A stretch of DNA of 46,379 nt from the NCBI GenBank assembly GCA_007745635.1, contig CP036272.1:3599924-3646302 (forward strand), read 5' to 3'. How positions within the stretch are numbered: the first letter of the stretch is position 1; each line of letters opens with the position of its first letter. This stretch comes from Stieleria bergensis (GTDB lineage: Bacteria; Planctomycetota; Planctomycetia; Pirellulales; Pirellulaceae). Below, piece after piece: positions 6,856 to 14,754 of the stretch. The position numbers and the translations under genes are program-made. The notes under the pieces are model-generated. The model was not told where the DNA came from and ran no database searches. It was given only the letters and a program-made list of their open reading frames with translations.

Positions 6856-6956
6856 CGATAACGGCCCAAGATCACCGGGCGGGGAAGGAATAAATTTGTT
6901 GAGCGAAGCGAAGCCGCGCGCCCCTTCCCCGCTCCGTGTGCATCGTTCTGTTATGC
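6856..6956 (-). other. attC site of non-coding cassette 11
   Basis: 101 bp. Minus-strand R'' is GCATAAC (6956-6950) and R' is GTTATCG (6862-6856). The arms GGGCGGGGAAGG and CCTTCCCCGC pair. It carries GCGAAGCGAAG, a 5-bp duplication shared with attC7 but missing in attC9. Confidence 0.85.
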
Positions 6957-7292
6957 CGAGTCGGAGACACGGCGGTGTTGTTGGAGCAACCAACAATCCA
7001 CAGATCCGCTAGGCACGTTCGAACTAGGTAGCACGAGTCACCAGCGTTGGGATCAGCAGTCTGGTGTCTCGGATCACAGTGTCCCACTTCGCACGAGAGT
7101 TGTCAAGCGTTCAGAAAAGACCAGCGGTCGCAATTCGGGAATCCCAAAGTTTGCACCAAAGAACTGTCTCGAGACCTCAACGAGTCACGAATGAACCACG
7201 AAGGACCAACAGCATCCCAAAGGTATGCATCAGCCTTCTTCAATGATCAGAGAACAACGCATCACAAGACAGGGCCCATCCGCGCCGCATAA
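6862..7292 (-). repeat. Cassette 11: gene-less cassette, copy A
   Basis: 431-bp cassette without a convincing gene. It is highly similar throughout to 8063-8487 and 10157-10589. A block at 7033-7092 is almost invariant in all three copies. The minus-strand frame starting GTG at the block (MGHCDPRHQ...) differs mostly at amino-acid-changing sites and is frameshifted in copy C. The 81-codon plus-strand frame has stops in copy B. On the minus strand TTGACA (7106-7101) lies 17 bp before GACACT, so it could supply a promoter to cassette 12 downstream (inference). Confidence 0.85.
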
Positions 7293-7377
7293 CGACCCGT
7301 GTAACCGGGGATCGGGAGTTGAGTGTCCATTTGTGAATACTGACCACCGGTCCTCCGCGTGCACGCGATTGTTATCC
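7287..7377 (-). other. attC site of cassette 10
   Basis: 91 bp. Minus-strand R'' is GGATAAC (7377-7371) and R' is GTTATGC (7293-7287). R'' matches the cassette 10 edge TTATCCG. Confidence 0.85.
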
Positions 7378-7383
7378 GCCGCC

Positions 7384-8016
7384 TTAATGATGCGGGAATG
7401 CGGAAACAGCAGCGGACATCAGAGGCAACATCTCGGCATATTCTGAACCCGGGCAGAACACGCCGTCAATTCCGGCGACAGGGAGAGCCTCAAGTAGCTT
7501 TTCGGGTGTCGATGTTGAATAAATCAGTAGTCGATAGCATCCAGCAAAATGCGCTTCGAGCATGTCTCGGCAAGCAAGGACGGTAGCAGGAAAAGATTCA
7601 GCGTCGGCACCCAGGTCAATACGCAACGACACAGCAAATTCGAGGTCACGCAGCAATGACTGGGCCGTCGTAAACCGTTCAAGGTCACCCACGGAGCGAG
7701 CAACGATCAGAGGCTTGAGCCCCGGCGAAATCTGTTTTCGGGCCAGGCGTCGCGTCAGATCGACAAGTTGCCATGAGGCATACTCGTTTGAATCCGTGGG
7801 TTGCGTAAGGCCAAGCGAAATTGATGAGGACTCGTGAATTCCGGTTTGTGTAGCGATGTGTTCAATCAACTTAGGCTTCGAGAACATGACGACGTCGACG
7901 TCCCAGTCGTCGTCAAAAGTCATCTCAAGTCCGTACGCATCAGTGTAGACGCCGTACTTGGGACGAAGCCCGGATTGAACGACATATGCGACAAGCGGAC
8001 GTGAACTAGTTGGCAT
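7384..8016 (-). CDS. Cassette 10: hypothetical protein
   Basis: 210 residues from the ATG at 8016 (MPTSSRPLVAYVVQSG), 46 bp inside the cassette edge; upstream in-frame codons lie in attC9 and are excluded. The sequence alternates predicted strands and helices: DVDVVMFSKPKLIEHIATQTG, LKPLIVARSVGDLERFTTAQSLLRDLEFAVSLRIDLGAD, RLLIYSTSTPEKLLEALPVAGIDGVFCPG. This gives the feel of a TIM-barrel or Rossmann-like enzyme, but no catalytic signature is recognised. No signal peptide is present. It follows non-coding cassette 9, which may drive it. Confidence 0.75.
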   Translation of the reverse strand: MPTSSRPLVAYVVQSGLRPKYGVYTDAYGLEMTFDDDWDVDVVMFSKPKLIEHIATQTGIHESSSISLGLTQPTDSNEYASWQLVDLTRRLARKQISPGLKPLIVARSVGDLERFTTAQSLLRDLEFAVSLRIDLGADAESFPATVLACRDMLEAHFAGCYRLLIYSTSTPEKLLEALPVAGIDGVFCPGSEYAEMLPLMSAAVSAFPHH

Positions 8017-8056
8017 AGGGTGCTTCGACGCAACGAAGGAAGATTGAGTTTCAGTC

Positions 8057-8152
8057 GGATAACGGCCCGAGATCACCGGGCGGGGAAGGAATGAGTTTGT
8101 TGAGCGAAGCCGCGCGCCCCTTCCCCGCTCCGTGTGCATCGTACTGTTATGC
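8057..8152 (-). other. attC site of non-coding cassette 9
   Basis: 96 bp. Minus-strand R'' is GCATAAC (8152-8146) and R' is GTTATCC (8063-8057). It is the same attC type as attC7 and attC11 but lacks their 5-bp duplication. Confidence 0.85.
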
Positions 8153-8481
8153 CGGGTCGGGGACAGGTCAGGAGAGTTGGAACAGCCAACACCCCACAGA
8201 TCCGCTCGGTACGTTCGCACCAGGTCGCACGAGTCACCAGCGTTGGGATCAGCAGCCTGGTGTCTCGGATCACAGTGTCCCACTTCGCACTTGAGTTGTT
8301 AAGCGATCAGTGAAGACCAGCGGTCGCAATTCGGGCATCCCAAAGTTTGCACCAGAGATCGTCCCCAAACTTAAACGAATCGAGGTTGATCCACAAATGA
8401 CCAGCAGCATCCCAATCGCATGCATCAGCCTATTCCAATGATCAGAGAACAACGAATCCAAAGAAAGGGCCCGTCCGCGCC

Positions 8482-8487
<6 letters not shown>
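8063..8487 (-). repeat. Cassette 9: gene-less cassette, copy B
   Basis: 425 bp, the most divergent of the three copies (compare 6862-7292 and 10157-10589). The block at about 8229-8288 is nearly unchanged, while the 5' third (8335-8440) has drifted. The promoter-like -35 reads TTAACA instead of TTGACA. No convincing gene. Confidence 0.85.
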
Positions 8488-8571
<84 letters not shown>

Positions 8572-8574
8572 CGA

Positions 8575-10119
8575 TTATCGAACGGGTCTCCTAACCGCTT
8601 GTCCGGGAAACGCTTTGGTGTCGAGAACGCCGTCTTTGATTAGTGGCGTGCCGTTGACAATGACGTGACGCATTCCTCGCGTGTGTTGGTTCGGATCAGT
8701 ATAGGTGGCCCGCACTTCGAGTTTGTCCATGTCAAAGACAATAATATCGGCGTCCATCCCCACTTGTATGCGTCCCTTTTTCTTCATCTGTGAGACATAT
8801 TCTCCGAGAATTTGAGCAGGGCGGAATGAGCAACGCGCAACTGCCTCGATCAGAGTCTCGGCTTGCCGATCGCGGACGTAGTCAATGAGGAATTTCACAT
8901 AGGTGGCCGCAGTACGAGGATGGGCGAAGGCATTCTTCGGCAAGGGCCACACATCTGCGTCAATTATCCTTCCGGTCGTCTTGTCGATCCACGGCATCGC
9001 ATCAGAAGCGATGATTCCGCCGGGATACAACACTGCCAGATCGAGCAGGTGTTGGTCTCTCGGCAGCCGGTAGTAATGCCAAACGATAATTTCCCCAGGA
9101 GATTCTTTTTGAATCTGTCGCAGTTTTTCCTCAGTCAGCGGTTTTCCGAGATACTCAATATCCTCAGCCTTGGCGTTCATTCGTTTCATGTTCGCTGGCT
9201 GAAACATTGCTGCGTTTACAGCGCCGCTACCCGCACCGTAGGGATACCCCTCAACCGTGATTTTTGCTCCGCGTTCCTGAGCATCCCGAATGATCCGAAC
9301 CGCAAGCGAAATATCAGTCAAGCTGGTACTGTTCAAATGGCAAATGTGAACATGCGAACCAGCACCGGTAGCAAACGAGATCAGCTCACCATAAGCCTGA
9401 ATCGAGCTATTTGGATCAACACGGCTGAGATTACGGATGTGCGTAAACGTCGGTACTTTGCGCTTCGCTGCCAATTGATGCACCGCGAGAACTTCCTTGT
9501 ATCCGTAACCCGGCGCATAGCCGGAATTCAGCCCAATGCCGATGCTGCCATCATTGATGCCTTGTTCAACCAGATCGAGAATCTCTTTCGTCTGCTCTTC
9601 CGTGGCGACGTCGTTCACCCATCTGGTTAATGCGTAGGCGTCCTGAAACCACTTCAAATTCGGCTCTGGCTTGAGTCCTTCCAGCGCGGAAACGCGTGCG
9701 TACGTCCAAGCCGCCGCGACACCATAGTTGATCACGCGTCTCGTTTGTTTTTGAATGTCGTACCAAGGTCCAACCGGGAGGATTCCGGATTCCAGCTCGA
9801 GAGCTGTTGTCACTCCGTCAAAGGCCTGCATCCGATCAGCCGGGATATTTTGCCCGTGTGCGTGAAAGTCAATGAATCCGGGCGCGACGATCGCGCCCTT
9901 GGCATCAAGCACTGCTCTCCCGGTAAGTGGTTCTTCCGAAACGGATACGATCGTTCCCCCATTGATTCCGATGTTGCGAACCGCATCAAGGTTCGTTTCC
10001 GGATCAATGACACGTCCTGAAGAGATGACAAGGTCGTATGTTTCCTGCGCAAGTAACGTCTGCGCTGGCAAACAGGGAGCGACTAGGAAGAGTATGGCAA
10101 TGAAAAGGCGAATTGGCAT
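8575..10119 (-). CDS. Cassette 8: secreted amidohydrolase, D-aminoacylase-like
   Basis: 514 residues. A signal peptide (MPIRLFIAILFLVAPCLPAQTLLA) is followed by the amidohydrolase start YDLVISSGRVIDPETNLDAVRNIGI. The metal motif GFIDFHAHG lies near residue 85, later ligand regions include FTHIRN, HICHLNS and IIASDAMPW, and the terminal composite strand is GRIQVGMDADIIVFD. The order fits the D-aminoacylase/N-acyl-D-amino-acid deacylase branch, which removes acyl groups from D-amino acids. The exact substrate is unknown. At 1669 bp this is the largest cassette of the array. It follows non-coding cassette 7. The frame is intact with no sign of decay. Confidence 0.9.
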   Translation of the reverse strand: MPIRLFIAILFLVAPCLPAQTLLAQETYDLVISSGRVIDPETNLDAVRNIGINGGTIVSVSEEPLTGRAVLDAKGAIVAPGFIDFHAHGQNIPADRMQAFDGVTTALELESGILPVGPWYDIQKQTRRVINYGVAAAWTYARVSALEGLKPEPNLKWFQDAYALTRWVNDVATEEQTKEILDLVEQGINDGSIGIGLNSGYAPGYGYKEVLAVHQLAAKRKVPTFTHIRNLSRVDPNSSIQAYGELISFATGAGSHVHICHLNSTSLTDISLAVRIIRDAQERGAKITVEGYPYGAGSGAVNAAMFQPANMKRMNAKAEDIEYLGKPLTEEKLRQIQKESPGEIIVWHYYRLPRDQHLLDLAVLYPGGIIASDAMPWIDKTTGRIIDADVWPLPKNAFAHPRTAATYVKFLIDYVRDRQAETLIEAVARCSFRPAQILGEYVSQMKKKGRIQVGMDADIIVFDMDKLEVRATYTDPNQHTRGMRHVIVNGTPLIKDGVLDTKAFPGQAVRRPVR

Positions 10120-10150
10120 TCAGCCCTCCGTGAAATGTTTGTTTTATGAG

Positions 10151-10251
10151 GCATAACGGCCCAAGATCACCGGGCGGGGAAGGAATAAGTTTGTTGAGCG
10201 AAGCGAAGCCGCGCGCCCCTTCCCCGCTCCGTGTGCATCGTTCTGTTATGC
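10151..10251 (-). other. attC site of non-coding cassette 7
   Basis: 101 bp. Minus-strand R'' is GCATAAC (10251-10245) and R' is GTTATGC (10157-10151). Nearly identical to attC11, including the GCGAAGCGAAG duplication. Confidence 0.85.
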
Positions 10252-10589
10252 GAGTTTGGGGCACGTCGGGAGAGTTGGAACAGCCAACACCCCACAGATC
10301 CGCTAGGCACGTTCGAACTGGGTAGCGCGAGGCACCAGCGTTGGGATCAGCAGCCTGGTGTCTCGGATCACAGTGTCCCACTTCGCAGGAGAGTTGTCAA
10401 GCGTTTAGTAAAGACCAGCGGTCACCCAATTCGGGTATTCCAAAAGTTTGCACCAGAGTTCCGATTCGAGACCTCAACGAGTCACGGATGAACCACGAAG
10501 GACCAGTAGCATCCCAAAGGTATGAATCAGCCTTCTTCAATGATCAGAGAACAACGCATCACAAGACAGGGCCCATCCGCGCCGCATAA
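10157..10589 (-). repeat. Cassette 7: gene-less cassette, copy C
   Basis: 433 bp, close to copy A (6862-7292) over its full length with small insertions near 10425. The minus-strand frame that is open in A and B is shifted here before attC7, arguing against a protein. TTGACA (minus strand, about 10402-10397) with GACACT 17 bp on is conserved. The amidohydrolase of cassette 8 lies immediately downstream. Confidence 0.85.
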
Positions 10590-10674
10590 CGCCCGCGATA
10601 ACCGAGTCGCGGCGATTGATTTTCCATTGTCAAAAACGACGACTCCGCGACTTCGGTTCATCGCTTGGTTCGTC
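10584..10674 (-). other. attC site of cassette 6
   Basis: 91 bp. Minus-strand R'' is GACGAAC (10674-10668) and R' is GTTATGC (10590-10584). R'' matches the unusual cassette 6 edge TTCGTCG exactly. Confidence 0.85.
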
Positions 10675-11170
10675 GGCTCTTTGGTGCAGGTTCAAGCTGC
10701 CGAATGCGATCTAGAATTCGCAGTGGATCATCCCGTCCGAATTCTCTAGACGCATTAAATGCAGCGAATTTGCAGAACCGAACAAAAGCCGCCCGCTGAT
10801 GAGCATTATAGAGCGTAGCAAACGGAATGTCATCTTCTTTGTTCGCGTGGACAAAGCCAGCAAGATCAAAGATGAAAGCGTCGTACATCAATCCATCTCG
10901 CATCCCGTCGGTCAGCACCGCGCGCATAATCGCAGGTGAGTAAAATCTCTTGCCACTAGAGTTCATGAAAAATATAGCGTCGTGCCGGGCGAATAAATCG
11001 CCGAACGGAACACGTCGCCAGTCGATTCTTTCGGCGTTGTCGGAGCGGGCGAGTTCGCGTGGGTCGAAGCCGTAGTCTGCGTGGAATGCTGCCTCGTAGA
11101 GCGTTGTCCCATGCCCCAGCGTAACACCAGCAAACGCGTGTTCGATGTATCGAATCAGCCAATCTCGCAA
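10658..11170 (-). CDS. Cassette 6: hypothetical protein, DUF6714-like
   Basis: 170 residues from a TTG at 11170, about 22 bp inside the cassette edge and preceded by GAGAGA. The core RIDWRRVPFGDLFARHDAIFFMNSSGKRFYSPAIMRAVLTDG, followed by LYNAHQRAAFVRFCKFAAFNA, resembles the DUF6714 family: a W..IP..L segment, an F(R)(F/Y)Y.PA helix and a final QR..FV.F helix. Its function is unknown. The protein is soluble, with no signal peptide, and a basic tail (APKSRRTKR) runs into attC6, which supplies the stop. The TTG start is a judgement. Confidence 0.75.
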   Translation of the reverse strand: MRDWLIRYIEHAFAGVTLGHGTTLYEAAFHADYGFDPRELARSDNAERIDWRRVPFGDLFARHDAIFFMNSSGKRFYSPAIMRAVLTDGMRDGLMYDAFIFDLAGFVHANKEDDIPFATLYNAHQRAAFVRFCKFAAFNASREFGRDDPLRILDRIRQLEPAPKSRRTKR

Positions 11171-11186
11171 ACGATTCTCTCAGTGC

Positions 11187-11277
11187 GACGAACGACGGCG
11201 GTAACGGGGCCGCCGCCAAAAGACTATGATTTGAAAACTCGCGTTATCGGCGGCTCCCGTTCACCGCTTGGTTATGC
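11187..11277 (-). other. attC site of cassette 5
   Basis: 91 bp. Minus-strand R'' is GCATAAC (11277-11271) and R' is GTTCGTC (11193-11187). The arms AACGGGGCCGCCGCC and GGCGGCTCCCGTT pair with a bulge. R'' matches the cassette 5 edge TTATGCC. Confidence 0.85.
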
Positions 11278-12346
11278 CCTTCTTGGTCTCATCACTTTTT
11301 GGCAGTGCGAGCATGAGCTTACCCCACAGTTGATTGTCGAATTTGGATTGCGTTCCGTCGGAATTAAGATTTCGGAGGGCCGAAAGAACATCCACCGGAT
11401 TATCGCCAAGACGGACCACAACAAGGCCCAAACTTGGAACGACGTAGATCCGCTGCCCTCCCTTTCCATTTGCGCAGACCATGTCTTTGGGAGCGTCAGG
11501 GACTAGTGGACCGGGTAGGGCTTGGCGTTGTTGTCCAACCGTGCGGAACGACTCTTTGCCATTTAACCACCAGAGATAGCCATAAGATTGGTTGAGTTGC
11601 TGCGACGAATTGAGCATCGCATCAAAAAACGCTCGGTCTTTCATGATCGGCTGGCCGTTCCAGTTCCCCTTGGCGAGAATCATGAGTCCAAAGCGGCCCA
11701 TGTCTCGTGCGTTCATCACAAAGCTATGATAGCGAAATCTGGAATTTCTCATCCCCAAAGGCTCGAATAGCACTTTCCTCGTGAACTCCTGCATGGTGGA
11801 ACCAACAGCTTTTTCCAATAGCGGATGGAGTTGCTGGTAGACTTCGGTGTTGTATTTCCAAATCGAACCTGGCTTTCCTTCGTATGCCATTCTGCCGTTC
11901 AAACCACTGGTCATTTCCAGCATGTATTCAATCCGAATGGCCTTTTCCTGAGCGTTGGACGCACGCGACCATCCTGTGCCAAGAAAGTCTGAAGCAGGCT
12001 GTTCGAGTTTCAGTTTGCCCTGCTCTCTGGCGATCCCTGTGAGGAAAGCAGTGATGCTCTTGCCAGATGACATAATGTATTGCGCGTGAGTTGCGCCATC
12101 CGGCGTCCAATAACGCTCGGCAACGATCTTTCCGTCCTTCAATATGAGAAACGATTTGCCGTTAGACTTTTCGACGTACTCAAAAACTGATTCGAGCGCT
12201 TTCAAGTCCCAACCCAGTGATTCGGGGCTCGTTATCTCCCAGTCTTTGTCGGCGTTGGGAAAGTAGAGGTCTTGCGCAGTGCACGATCGCGATACGTTCC
12301 ATGATAAAAGTCCGACCACAAGTAGTCCCAATGCCTGCGTGTTCAT
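11261..12346 (-). CDS. Cassette 5: secreted serine hydrolase, beta-lactamase/DD-peptidase family
   Basis: 361 residues from the ATG at 12346 (MNTQALGLLVVGLLSWNVSRSCTAQ, a signal peptide); the earlier in-frame ATG lies in the attC4 core. The class C beta-lactamase-related fold shows the SxxK motif in YIMSSGKSITAFL (residues ~91-94), a YNT triad in WKYNTEVYQQL where YxN is usual, and GKGGQ near the end in place of the KTG/HxG box. Family members are esterases, DD-peptidases or beta-lactamases; the substrate cannot be told. The stop lies inside attC5. This 1177-bp cassette is the second largest with an intact gene. Confidence 0.9.
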   Translation of the reverse strand: MNTQALGLLVVGLLSWNVSRSCTAQDLYFPNADKDWEITSPESLGWDLKALESVFEYVEKSNGKSFLILKDGKIVAERYWTPDGATHAQYIMSSGKSITAFLTGIAREQGKLKLEQPASDFLGTGWSRASNAQEKAIRIEYMLEMTSGLNGRMAYEGKPGSIWKYNTEVYQQLHPLLEKAVGSTMQEFTRKVLFEPLGMRNSRFRYHSFVMNARDMGRFGLMILAKGNWNGQPIMKDRAFFDAMLNSSQQLNQSYGYLWWLNGKESFRTVGQQRQALPGPLVPDAPKDMVCANGKGGQRIYVVPSLGLVVVRLGDNPVDVLSALRNLNSDGTQSKFDNQLWGKLMLALPKSDETKKGITKR

Positions 12347-12363
12347 CTTCGGGTCTCTAAATG

Positions 12364-12453
12364 GCATAACGGTGGCCGTAACCGGGCGGCCGCGAAGGAC
12401 TCTGATTTCAGAAAACGCGTTTTCGGCCGCTCCGGTTCACGGCGTGGTTATCC
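12364..12453 (-). other. attC site of cassette 4
   Basis: 90 bp. Minus-strand R'' is GGATAAC (12453-12447) and R' is GTTATGC (12370-12364). The arms AACCGGGCGGCCGCGAA and TTCGGCCGCTCCGGTT pair with one extra base. R'' matches the cassette 4 edge TTATCC. Confidence 0.85.
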
Positions 12454-12461
12454 GCTTACGA

Positions 12462-12893
12462 TCACCCGCCGTCTTCTTCTAGCCATTCTGAATAGATGGT
12501 GTCGAGCATTTCACACGCCATCTCCAAATGCTCTGCGTTGTCCGGAACGTCATAGACCTTCGGAAACATATCCTCAAACAGCATTTCGTAGTCCTCAAGA
12601 TATGATTCCTCAATGTAGTCTGATGCAAACCGCCTGGCATGGTCAGTCAGCATCTCGCTTTCGAGTACTCCGTCGAGAGACTGGTAAAGTTCTCCGGCCG
12701 ACTTCTTTCCATCATTAAAGGCATCGAATGCGTCAGAGTGATCGCGAATGCAACGTTCACTTATGAATTGTCTCCGAAGGAGCCAGGCGACCAAGAATCC
12801 TCCGTGAGTAAAGGCGCATGACTTGGGGAGTCCTTTGGGAAATCGGCCTTCAAAATGCCACTTCGCCTTGTCGTATACCTGCACATCAGACAT
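12462..12893 (-). CDS. Cassette 4: hypothetical protein, DUF7832-like
   Basis: 143 residues from the ATG at 12893 (MSDVQVYDKAKWHFEG); an earlier ATG at 12914 is possible. The pattern VYDKAKWHFEG.FPKGLP...A.THGGFLVAWLLRRQFISE, with an acidic helical C-terminus ending in WLEEDGG, resembles the DUF7832 family of small soluble proteins of unknown function. The family often occurs near polymorphic-toxin or immunity genes (recollection, not checked). No signal peptide is present. The gene ends about 10 bp before attC4. Confidence 0.75.
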   Translation of the reverse strand: MSDVQVYDKAKWHFEGRFPKGLPKSCAFTHGGFLVAWLLRRQFISERCIRDHSDAFDAFNDGKKSAGELYQSLDGVLESEMLTDHARRFASDYIEESYLEDYEMLFEDMFPKVYDVPDNAEHLEMACEMLDTIYSEWLEEDGG

Positions 12894-12925
12894 TTGATTT
12901 CCTAATCGAGGCAATTCGGCCTAAA

Positions 12926-13016
12926 GGATAACGACCCGCGTCACCGGGGCCCGTGAGTTGAGCATCCATTCGAGCAAACAAACCAACGGGCCTCCGTGTG
13001 CACGCGATGGTTCCCC
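12926..13016 (-). other. attC site of cassette 3
   Basis: 91 bp. Minus-strand R'' is GGGGAAC (13016-13010) and R' is GTTATCC (12932-12926). R'' pairs perfectly with the unusual cassette 3 edge TTCCCC. Confidence 0.85.
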
Positions 13017-13024
13017 AACACATT

Positions 13025-13558
13025 CTACGAGATCCAGGTCATATCGCGTGCCAGGATCGACCAATTCCCGTCCGTCAAGGCCAACAAGTGAAAGTATCCC
13101 ATGCCCATAAGGCCGTACTTCGGATGATCGTAGTCCGTATGGACAATGGCCTCGGTACCGTCTTCATTGTAGCCAATGCGAGAGAAACGCCACCAGCCAG
13201 AGCAATTCTCTAGTGTTGAACAAGCTTGCTGCTTTGAATCGAACTTGGCTGTGTCCACGAGAAAGAAATCGTCAGACGGAAAACAAACAGAGTGCCGATT
13301 GGCAACTAGGAAACTGTCCAATGTCGCGGTACTCGGAAAATGCCGGGTCTCAAAATTTGATTCCGAGAGAAGGCCCGGATCCTCAAGCGGCGGACGAAAG
13401 TATCGATGCCAAATCTCTTCAGGAGTCAGTGCAGCGAGACGCCCCTCAGCGTGACACAGTTCGGATATGGACGCAGTGTGATGGTGCACGCAAGCCGTCT
13501 GTTGACTGCCTTCCAGTACGGCGATGTAAACAGAAGTGTCGGTTGAAGCGTCGATCAA
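13025..13558 (-). CDS. Cassette 3: hypothetical protein
   Basis: 177 residues from a TTG at 13558, 21 bp inside the cassette edge; no better start is visible and no strong Shine-Dalgarno is seen. The C-terminal half (GWWRFSRIGYNEDGTEAIVHTDYD....GMGYFHLLALTDGNWSILARDMTWI) matches a recurrent bacterial pattern of the form S+.GFN..GT.A.V....C....G.YLL....G.W.I, whose function is unknown to me. The N-terminal half carries LTPEEIWHRYFRPP. Soluble, no signal peptide. Confidence 0.7.
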   Translation of the reverse strand: MIDASTDTSVYIAVLEGSQQTACVHHHTASISELCHAEGRLAALTPEEIWHRYFRPPLEDPGLLSESNFETRHFPSTATLDSFLVANRHSVCFPSDDFFLVDTAKFDSKQQACSTLENCSGWWRFSRIGYNEDGTEAIVHTDYDHPKYGLMGMGYFHLLALTDGNWSILARDMTWIS

Positions 13559-13573
13559 ATTCGCGTTCTATTC

Positions 13574-13664
13574 GGGGAACGGTTGCCATCACCGGGCACG
13601 GAGAGTGATGTATCCATTTGTGAAAACTTGCAAGCCGTGCTCCGTGTGCATGGCTTGGTTATCC
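13574..13664 (-). other. attC site of cassette 2
   Basis: 91 bp. Minus-strand R'' is GGATAAC (13664-13658) and R' is GTTCCCC (13580-13574). The arms ATCACCGGGCACGGA and TCCGTGTGCATGG pair. R'' matches the cassette 2 edge TTATCCG. Confidence 0.85.
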
Positions 13665-14057
13665 GCGTTCTTGGGGCACGCCCGAATCAAGCCAACCGAC
13701 GAAGATATCGCAGAACAGAAGGATAGGGTACCAAGGCTTGGATCTTCTTTTGTCGATTAGACGCTGTGCACGCCTAGAGTACTCGATTGGAATGGGGTGC
13801 TCAAACCAGCCGCTGTCACTGCCAGGGCTTTGATAAAGCGTAAAGTTGTTCTTGTCTAATACGATGCAGGTAACGTGCGAGTATCGCTCTGACGTCGCGT
13901 CGGCGTAACTGCGAGCGTCCAGATCGGTCTCGAAACGCACTGCAGATGTCAAATGCGTCTTGCGGATTTGCAAGTGCGGAGGAATCCGATTCAGCATGAT
14001 ACCCGTTGATGAATCGACATGAACGACCGAGAAGCAAGACGGGGTTTGATCGAGCAT
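13659..14057 (-). CDS. Cassette 2: hypothetical protein
   Basis: 132 residues; ATG 24 bp inside the cassette edge. The sequence is mixed alpha/beta (HLTSAVRFETDLDARSYADATSERYSHVTCIVLDKNNFTLYQSPGS, then RRAQRLIDKRRSKPWYPILLFCDIFVGWLDSG). The last hydrophobic stretch is too short and interrupted for a confident membrane helix. I do not recognise the family. The final codons read CGC GGA TAA, the stop being taken from the attC R'' core. Confidence 0.65.
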   Translation of the reverse strand: MLDQTPSCFSVVHVDSSTGIMLNRIPPHLQIRKTHLTSAVRFETDLDARSYADATSERYSHVTCIVLDKNNFTLYQSPGSDSGWFEHPIPIEYSRRAQRLIDKRRSKPWYPILLFCDIFVGWLDSGVPQERG

Positions 14058-14075
14058 TGTTCGTTCGATTCAGTC

Positions 14076-14167
14076 GGATAACGTTACACATCACCGAGCC
14101 GGGATAGTCGATGTTCCATTCGTAAAACCTTGCAAGCCCGGCTTCGGTGCATGTGATGGTTCGTTGG
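14076..14167 (-). other. attC site of cassette 1
   Basis: 92 bp. Minus-strand R'' is CCAACGAAC (14167-14159) and R' is GTTATCC (14082-14076). The arms CACCGAGCCGGG and CCCGGCTTCGGTG pair with one extra base. R'' is fully complementary to GTTCGTTGG at the attI junction (14669-14661), placing the first cassette edge precisely. Confidence 0.88.
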
Positions 14168-14176
14168 CAACTTGCG

Positions 14177-14650
14177 CTACGGAACAAGTATCCGGTTAGG
14201 AGACGCCAAGTACAGCTCCCAGAAACCCGCAAACGTATCCGTGAGTATATCAAAAGTGTTGCCGTCGGCGATCCAAACGATGGACGTATCCGAATCGGGA
14301 TGGTCTGCAAGATGCATTGCATAGACGTGAACCCAGATCGAGTGGTCCGCGAATGCAAAGTACCGCCCCGCATCTGGAAGTTGGGTTCCAATTCCGGAAT
14401 AGTCGGGAATTCCTAAATACGGCTCGACGATCGCTGGGACTGTGCCGAGTTCGTCGATTGGCCAAAATCGATTGAGGTCGGCGTCCATGTCAAGCAGACC
14501 ATTGAACCGTTGGTAGAAAGCACGGACATTGGGCGGGAGCGTCAATGCGAAACGATTCTCGAACGCAGCGATTGCGTCGCCAGTTACGCGTGCATCTGGA
14601 GTCACATCCGCGAGATTCCAATGCTTGGCAAGGCGTTCAACAAAGGACAT
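14177..14650 (-). CDS. Cassette 1: SMI1/KNR4 (SUKH) family protein
   Basis: 157 residues. The SUKH fold is recognisable: an N-terminal helix, then AIAAFENRFALTLPPNVRAFYQRFNGL (residues ~26-52), FWPIDELGTV (~62-71), YFAFADHSIWVHVYAMHL, and a C-terminal FAGFWELYLAS helix. SUKH proteins commonly act as immunity proteins against nuclease or deaminase toxins in contact-dependent competition, but single copies have no proven partner. As the first cassette after attI it sits about 75 bp from the candidate Pc promoter and should be the best expressed of the array. Confidence 0.88.
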   Translation of the reverse strand: MSFVERLAKHWNLADVTPDARVTGDAIAAFENRFALTLPPNVRAFYQRFNGLLDMDADLNRFWPIDELGTVPAIVEPYLGIPDYSGIGTQLPDAGRYFAFADHSIWVHVYAMHLADHPDSDTSIVWIADGNTFDILTDTFAGFWELYLASPNRILVP

Positions 14651-14720
14651 GGTCTTCAGTCCAACGAACCAGTAATTATGCGAGGCAAGAACTGTGAATT
14701 ATTGCGGCTCGCTGGATAAG

Positions 14721-14738
14721 CCACGGTTGCAACCGTGG
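14721..14738. repeat. 18-bp perfect palindrome in the attI region
   Basis: CCACGGTTGCAACCGTGG is fully self-complementary. It lies about 20 bp downstream of the candidate Pc -10 in the direction of the cassettes, so it would be in the 5' leader of the cassette transcript. It could be a protein-binding site or a leader hairpin. Confidence 0.7.
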
Positions 14739-14754
14739 AATATTCGATTCCCCC

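Noticed and set aside
6872-7087. Minus-strand frame (MGHCDPRHQ...) repeated in all three non-coding cassettes
   Set aside because: Differences between copies mostly change amino acids, and copy C is frameshifted, so it does not behave as a conserved protein.
10341-10589. Plus-strand 81-82 codon frame (MGSAAWCLGSQ...) shared by cassettes 7 and 11
   Set aside because: Cassette 9 has stop codons in the same frame, and the frame ends only by chance in the next attC core.
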